A DNA stretch of 60,000 nt from Owenia fusiformis (Eukaryota; Annelida; Polychaeta; Sabellida; Oweniidae): contig CAIIXF020000008.1 in assembly GCA_903813345.2 (NCBI GenBank), forward strand, positions 10,445,278 through 10,505,277, read 5' to 3'. Position numbers and translations under genes: made by a program. Below are positions 53,452 to 60,000 of this stretch, piece by piece. A model generated the notes under the pieces. The model worked only from the letters and a program-made list of their open reading frames with translations. It ran no database searches and was not told the origin of the DNA. Every line of letters begins with the position of its first letter. The stretch's first letter is position 1.

Positions 53452-56400
53452 TTAAGTATCGCAGTCATAATCCCTTGAAACCTCATTCTCCATCTTCTCC
53501 TGAACGAGACTATAAACTCGTTGCGAAAGTTTCTCTGAATAGTTATGCATTAGAGGCATGACTGCTCCCAAAGCAGCCTCTACGATGCTTTCTTGTAGTT
53601 TCTTCATCTCCTCATCGGGTTTGATGTCATTGCGGGTCGTTTCGGTTGCTTTACCTGTTGCCATGGCGATTGATTCATGGACTTCCTCGAAAGCTTCTGA
53701 TAGGACAGTCTTCATCTTGTTGGACTGTTCAGTGTTGTCTGAATTCTTCAACACCTGAAGACATAACAGGAATAAAAGATTTTATTTCATAAATATGGAA
53801 GAGTAGGAGGAAAAGACCTGGTAGTTATGGTTCACGTATCCAAATTGATAATTCAGCGAAAGTGAAACAAACATGAGAGGGCTTAAGTTGAATGTGAAGT
53901 ATATGACTAATATTGCACAATTATAGCATTTTTGGGAATATTTCTCAGTACTATGTTGTGGTGTGTTATGACCCTCGATTGTTTAAATAATCAAAAACAG
54001 GTATTTTGGAAACAATTTACTGGCAATTGGTTTTAAAGTTCAAGGTCAATATTTTGAAGGGAAAACATACAACTTAAGGTATTTATCAACTTATCACAAA
54101 ATTCATTTGAAGACATGTTTTGAAAAATGAATAAAACGTAGTATGATAAGCATAATGTGTATTGTAAAAGATTGATATTTAAGCAATGAAATCATCAATT
54201 AGATTATATACAGCTGCGTCTAGACATCTTATATTATCTACTAAACAATACTACAAAGCATCAAATACATGATCTTAAGGCAGTTTCTTAAACAATTGAG
54301 AAAAACAATTCCATTTAAATTCAATTGTATTTACCATTGCATCAACATCTAGAGAGATGAGGCATTAATATGCAAAATGTTACCACCTGTCATTTGTTAC
54401 AGACTCAGGCAGGCAAACACCATTGAATAAAATGAATTGCATTATTCGATACCTTCAAGAAACGAGACCCTGAATTTGAATACATATCTGTGTGAAATAA
54501 ATATGTTTGTCATAATGAATAAATGAATGATCGGTAATATGTAGCATGCAATTGTAATATCTAGAAACAATCATAACATGCAGTAAATGAAACATTCAAA
54601 TACAAATCACAAAAGAAAATATCTAAACTAAATACCCCAAAAAAATATATCAATCTCTCCACAGTCCACCATAAAAATAAAAAACTGGGTGCTCCCTTTC
54701 CTTTTACTAGAGTGAAATTGAAGCAATATTTGATCCCTTAATGTGCTTTCAGGAAGGATGACTGACTTGTAAAAAAATATATTCTTTATCTTTTCTCTAT
54801 TCATTAACCTCTAATAAATGAAATATTGAAATAATGATAAAATAAGAAATGAAAGATTTTTTAAGAATTTCTAAGACATTAAAAAAGTGCATAAATGATT
54901 GCATATAAAGCTGAACTTTGAAAGAAACCCAAAGTATAAGACAGAGAACAATTCAGGGGTACATTTCTCAAAATAATTTTTGCTAAGGAATTCCAAACCC
55001 ATTGTTTCTACCAAGGAAATCATGATTTCAAAAGAGAACTTCACATTAGAAATATTTTTTAGAAATGCATCCCTGAGTTTGAATCTTGAATCTTTTATTA
55101 TAAATAGACTTGCATATTGCCATTATGCGCAAACTAAAAATGATCAGACCAAGGCCCACCTTAACCTAAACTTCCACCTGTCACATGTCACATTGAATAC
55201 AATATATAGATAGCAGCACCTGTCTTACCTTCTTCATTGTATTTGAATAGCTATCCTACAACACAATTGCCAACATAATGTGTTAAGCTGCTAACATAAT
55301 CGACATATTAAGGCAAAATCTGTGAGAATTAGTTGTTGGTACATTTTTGAATGGCGGTATGTGATCATAATGTGAAACAGCTCTCTAAAGTGAATACCAT
55401 AGAATGTGAACATTGTTATGATCCAAGAATGTTATAGTGACTATGAACACTTCACTTTGAACCTGTAATCGCCAAAATTGGACTTTTTCATGTTTAGTTG
55501 GTTTGAGAGAGGTGGATCTAATTTGGGCAATTGACTGAGTTCTCTATGGTAAGTCGTTTCTAAATGTGAATATTTCCAATCTGGCATACAGATAGGGCCA
55601 ATGGGATGGCTATACAGTAAACCCTGTCTAAGTGGAGCACCTTTGATACCTCTAAAACGTGTTCTACTTGGGAGATTTCCCACTTACAGAGGCTCATTTT
55701 ACATTAAGTCAATTCGTCTTGGAACTCTGAAAAGTGTGTCACTAACAGAGGTGTTCCACCTCTAGAGATGTTCCACTTTACAGGTTTCACTGTAATCATA
55801 TTTCTTTTTAATGTACCCATACCAGGTATTCAAACTCAAACTATGCAGGATGGGCTCACATGCAAAATCCAATGATTGCATGCATGCATGATTATTGCAG
55901 AAATCCAGGGACCTAAATGCAGAAATCCAGGGACATAAATGTATGTGAAGTCTTGCACTAAGTCTCTGCCATGGGACCTACCACTCTATACTGTCAACCT
56001 CTCAACACATTGTTTTGGAATAAGGAGTTGGTTAAATTGAGACTTCATGCTGGACTATTAAATACATCCTCCAACCACAGAATATCTTCCCCTTTCCCAG
56101 AAGAGGGAGGAATGAGTTATGAAGCCCTGTATTTGGAGGATGATTATATAATGATAATTTCATGCCTGGTGATCGGAAGAAATGAACAGAAGGGGAGAGT
56201 AGATGATTTTTGCTAGAAAATTCAACAAATCTGGAAGAACGTTTACAAAAGAATTGCGAAATGAATAGGCAGACGACACGGAGAAATATGTTTGGTCTTC
56301 TAGGATTTTTTTGAACTGATGGGCTTCTAAAATCAGCTACTCCCCCTCTGTTCATTTCTTCCAATCACCAGGCATGAATTTTATAAGAAGAAATTTGAAT

Positions 56401-59400
56401 TTCAAACTGTTTTAATAATCCATGAAGACACTATTACACAATGTGGTATAATGGTTTCATGAAGAAACTGTTGCTCACCTTGAAATACATGTTGGTTGCC
56501 TGGCTAACAACATCCTTCATGTTGTTTACCAGATGCTCACATGCTGCTACACTGGCTGAAAACACAAGATATTACCAATATGTAAAAAATACAATATTTT
56601 CAAAGTAGGGGGAATAACACAACATGAAAACTAAGGGAGTAATGAAAGGCACCATGGGTTCAGTACGTTTAAAGAGGTGTTATCACTATTATTGAAACCA
56701 AATCATGGCTGACAAGTCCCTGTTGAATTAATTTCTCACAATCAACAAACTTCTGATTATTCACAAACCATTCTGTGCATGGATCTAAAAAATGGAGTAA
56801 AATGATCACTGATGAACGAGCAAAACTGAATTAATTAAAATATTGCTTACCTTCCGTGTCTGGCTTGAGTTTGCCAACTTCTCTGTGTTCAGGGCTGCAA
56901 CATACATTATGCATAATAGAATTCTTTACTACACAAGTATTATTTCACTTTGTTCAGAAATGGTAAATTTGTCATAATGATAATCACATAAACCAAAAGC
57001 AAAATAATGCATTCTGTTACTGAGTCTACTCTTTTTCCTTAAAAATCATATATTTTGGTCGAATTTCAATTTCTAAAATTTCGAATTTTCATTTCTAAAA
57101 AAAGTCAGACATGCTTGCTTTGCTTGACCCAAACATGTCAACTGCCATTAAACCAACTGTCAGAATTATAGACATTAGAGTGTTATAAATAAATGAATGT
57201 ATGTGAATGTATGTAAATTAGAGAGCGAATGTGACAAAGGCTTCACATGAAACCTTCGTGTACAAACTTACATAGCTGGTGTTATCCAGATATCTGCATT
57301 CTCTGCACCCCATAAATTAGTTGATCTAGTAGTTCTACTGCTACAAGAGACCAAGCAAGCGATTAATTTACTACCCTGTGTTTAGATCATCTAGCAATAT
57401 TTCCCTCTGACTACTGATCATGATTTATTTAACAGATTTGATGCTAATATAAGATCTTGGGTATCTCAAATGTAGCATTCATTGGAGTTTGAATGTGAAA
57501 TGAATGTTAGCGACATAGAAGCGGAAAATGCAGTGTCAAGATTTTCTAGCTATGTTAATGTTCTGATTGGATAGAGACAAAATCAAAAAGTTTGAATAGT
57601 AATTTTCAAAATGAGTGTAAATGTCAAGTATAGAGATTTATTGAAGAAAATATGATGTTACTGAGAATATATCTAAATCTGGACAATCACAAAATGATCC
57701 AATTCAAAGCAATTTTAAAGCTTTAGGGTAGGCCAATTAAAATGCCTAACCCTTAACAGGTCCCAAAATGATCGTACTTCATCCACCCTAATGTTAGTAT
57801 GTATTTTCTGCTTCTATGAAAAAATCTAGAAGAATAGGACTAAATCTAAATCTATTTTGATGAAAAAGCCAATACTACGACCAACTTCAAATTATAAAGG
57901 GTGTTCAGAAAGTAAAGTAAAAGAATATGGTTTTTGACAACTTTGGTAAAACCTTGACATCTGACATTTTCACAGAATGTACATCAGGGATTGTTCAATT
58001 CATACCAAACGCATTGTGGTGCTATTATCAGATGGGTTAAAATTATCTTACTTTCTGAACACCTTGTAATCATATAGCATTCCTTACTGATCTTGTACTT
58101 TTCCTTTGCCATCCTCCACTGTCTGAGTTGGCATTTTAGATGGAATATCAGGAGTTGGGCTTCTAGATGACGCTGGGGTTAATGAGCTTTGACTGGACAC
58201 AGAGGGAGGACTGGACACTTGTGATAGTGGAGTGGACTCTCTGGAGATCTGTGACACTGGGGTTGAGCTTCTGGAAGCCTGTGACACTGGAGTGGAGCTC
58301 CTGGAAGTCTGTGACACTGGGGTAGAACTTCTGGAAAGTTGAGACATAGAATCTCCAGCAGCAAAAGACCTACTTCTGGTCAAGCTTCCTTCCCCTGATT
58401 TGGGTTGTACTTTATAAGCCTCAAGAGATTTCAGTTTATGTTTAGAAGCAGCTGTATCTACTCTGATCACAGTGATATGACGTTTACCATCTGGAGTTGA
58501 TGCTCTTGGTGAACGCTGGGGCGATTCAGTCATTCTAACGCGATTCTGTATGGTGGATGCAGATATGGTGGCAGGTTTGTCTGTGCTTGTCTTTTTGATT
58601 ATTTGCTTCACTGGTGAAACATTTGAGTCTGATTTGGTGTCATTTGAAGATGGAATATCTGGTTTTTCAGGTATATTATGCTCAGCAGTTCTGTCAATGA
58701 TTGGTGGGCTTTGGACCCCGATGGGGGTAGAATATGGCCCTGGTTGACTTTCAATTCTGATGGGTGTCGAAGGTGGGCTTTGAACATTGTTGGGTGTTGA
58801 ATCAAGTGTAGGTGGGCTTTCAACTCTGGTTGGTGTTGAATGTGAGGTCACAACTCTGGTGGGTGTCGAAGGTGGGCTTTGAACATTGTTCAGTGTTGAG
58901 TGTGATTTGGGAGGACTTTGAGCTCTGGTTGGTGTTGAATGTGAGCTCTGAACTCTGGTGGGTGTTGAAGGGGGTGTTTGAACATTACTTGGTGTTGAGT
59001 GTGACGTCGGTGGACTTAGAACTCTGGATGGTGTTGAAGGTGAGGCAAGGGTATTGGAATTAATTTCTCCTTTCCTCGGGGATGTTATTTTTGGAGATGT
59101 TGGAGAATAAGTTTTCTGATTGGTTGAGTGTCTAGTGGACTTGACATTTTGTGCAGCTGGTGATTTTTCTGAGTTATTAAGGAGTGTTGTTGGCCTTGTT
59201 GCAGTTGGACTTGATCTTGTGCTGATCTGTCGTGCAGCAGCTAGAGTAGTTTTAGTTATCCCAACTGTGTGTCTACGATCTGGCTCACGCTTACGTTTTT
59301 GAGCAACACTTTCTTTTCTTTCAGCTGCATCACCAGCTTCATTTGGACGTGCAGGTTTTTTAGGGCTTATCTTATCAGGTTTATCTGATGTCTTTGCCCT

Positions 59401-60000
59401 CCTTTGATCACCAATCACATTGAGTATATTATGTATAGTGGAGATAACATTCTTTTCAGCCACTCCTATCGTACTGGAACGTTTGGATGGTGATTGGCTG
59501 AGATCAGCTAGAGACATGGACATATTTTTCCTAAGATTGGACGAAGGTTCCTTAACAGGAAGGTCATCTGTATTGTTTTCAGCCTGCTGCCTGATTTTCT
59601 GTTGTGCAAGGTGAATCTCCAAGGGGTTTGGATTGCTAAGGTGTCTCTGTGACCTTGACCTAGGTCGAGTTTTTAGTGGTTCAGCTTTGGAGGCTTCTTG
59701 ATCTTTTTGAGTGGTGGGCCGAGGAGGAAGCTTGTCATTTGATTTCCCTAGCAAAATATCCTTAGCTTCTGATAAACTTAGGTTCTTGTTAGATCGACTT
59801 CTGGAAGCATCAGCCGATCTCTTCAGGAAAAGATCTTGCTTGGAGCGTGCAACATTTGCATTTGGAGGTGGAGGCATGGCTAATCGATCACCACTATTCT
59901 GAAAAGGCTCAGTTGCTCCCTTAGTTTTAGAGTCCAGCAAACCACTAGTGGATGACTGAGAGCTATCACTCCCACTTCTTAAAATTTCACTGGCCCTTTC
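53452..60000 (-). CDS. Ser/Pro-rich disordered protein with helical C-terminus (partial, unrecognised)
   Basis: Four 3' exons were assembled: 60000-58088 (open at the right edge), 56894-56851, 56555-56479 and 53754-53452. The phases match at all three junctions (CA|C, G|CC, phase 0), giving about 780 codons. The large exon encodes low-complexity, basic, Ser/Thr/Pro-rich sequence: an RSRSNKNLSLSEAKDILLGK block, an RPRSRSQRHLSNPN block, a possible nuclear localisation signal QKRKREPDRR, about a dozen STPTRV/NVQSPP repeats (59040-58690) and five SRSSTPVSQ-type repeats (58340-58190). The small exons encode a predicted helical tail (ACEHLVNNMKDVVSQATNMY, then KKLQESIVEAALGAVMPLMH) ending RDYDCDT. 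Many S/T-P sites suggest proline-directed phosphorylation. I do not recognise the family; gene order next to LYSET in human includes BTBD7, but I see no sequence evidence for that. Confidence 0.75.
54373..54425 (-). repeat. SINE-like body fragment
   Basis: GCAAAATGTTACCACCTGTC then ATTTGTTACAGACTCAGGC matches the 3' end of the SINE at 48538-48660. It lies in an intron of the Ser/Pro-rich gene. Confidence 0.6.
55615..55792. mobile_element. Tigger/pogo-like MITE 4
   Basis: CAGTAAACCCTGTCTAAGTG then GAGCACC pairs with the inverse of CCACTTTACAGGTTTCACTG, and TA flanks both ends (55613-55614, 55793-55794). 178 bp. It lies in the intron between the last two exons of the Ser/Pro-rich gene. Confidence 0.88.
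56158..56382. repeat. Inverted-repeat MITE (~225 bp)
   Basis: TTTCATGCCTGGTGATCGGA then AGAAATGAACAGAAGGGGAG pairs with the inverse of CTCCCCCTCTGTTCATTTCT then TCCAATCACCAGGCATGAA. The arms are about 50 bp. It lies about 100 bp downstream, in the minus-strand sense, of the 56479 splice donor. Confidence 0.8.
57897..58066. mobile_element. 170-bp mariner-type MITE at a splice donor
   Basis: AAGGGTGTTCAGAAAGTAA and the inverse of TTACTTTCTGAACACCTTG form the ends, flanked by TA (57895-57896, 58067-58068). It begins 20 bp into the intron after the large exon's GTAAGG donor (58087-58086). Confidence 0.88.

Noticed and set aside
56032-56364. 110-codon minus-strand frame
   Set aside because: It spans most of an inverted-repeat MITE within an intron of the Ser/Pro-rich gene.
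58550-59902. Plus-strand frames opposite the large exon
   Set aside because: Antisense shadows of the repetitive coding exon, which is supported by phase-matched downstream exons.
58088-60000. Assignment of the Ser/Pro-rich gene to BTBD7
   Set aside because: Suggested only by human gene order; no BTB/BACK domain is in the window and no sequence match could be recalled.

Overview
The window is nuclear DNA from an animal, most likely a marine bilaterian invertebrate. The base composition is AT-rich (judged by eye), genes have GT-AG introns, intergenic DNA is long, and transposons and tandem repeats are dense. No prokaryotic operon or organellar sequence was seen. I could not fix the phylum. 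Exon structures were assembled by hand from translations and splice phase; names rest on remembered family sequences, not on a search.

Layout. (1) 1-3349, minus: the 5' two thirds of a Golgi alpha-mannosidase II gene (MAN2A type), cut by the left edge. (2) 3350-10600: repeats, including a degenerate GAGTAAGTAGCT minisatellite, a tandem array with an exact 478-bp period, an inverted-duplicated mariner remnant and two strong hairpins. (3) 10606-17296, plus: a complete four-exon divergent profilin gene of 141 codons whose second intron contains the ERCC1 DNA-repair gene on the same strand, with its whole conserved core in one exon. (4) 20708-37981, minus: ITPK1, ten coding exons totalling 1311 nt (436 aa), including a 25-nt microexon. 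Its introns hold a 3.25-kb TIR element, a 5'-truncated LINE, a mariner fragment, a 162-bp satellite (about 11 copies) and a 74-bp satellite (6 copies) that stops at the microexon's splice donor. (5) 38700-45300: candidate ITPK1 promoter with a CRE/ETS motif, then many fold-back elements, including a 402-bp near-perfect palindrome. (6) 45237-45760, plus: LYSET/TMEM251, divergent from ITPK1 as I recall for human chromosome 14q32. (7) 46-53 kb: non-coding, with Tigger-like MITEs and fold-back elements. (8) 53452-60000, minus: the last four exons of a gene for a Ser/Pro-rich, largely disordered protein I do not recognise.

The genes do not form a pathway. MAN2A and LYSET both act in the Golgi (N-glycan trimming; mannose-6-phosphate tagging machinery), ITPK1 makes inositol polyphosphates, ERCC1 is half of the XPF-ERCC1 repair nuclease, and profilin binds actin. 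The most notable features are the ERCC1-in-profilin nesting, the ITPK1-LYSET linkage, and the large number of unrelated inverted-repeat elements.
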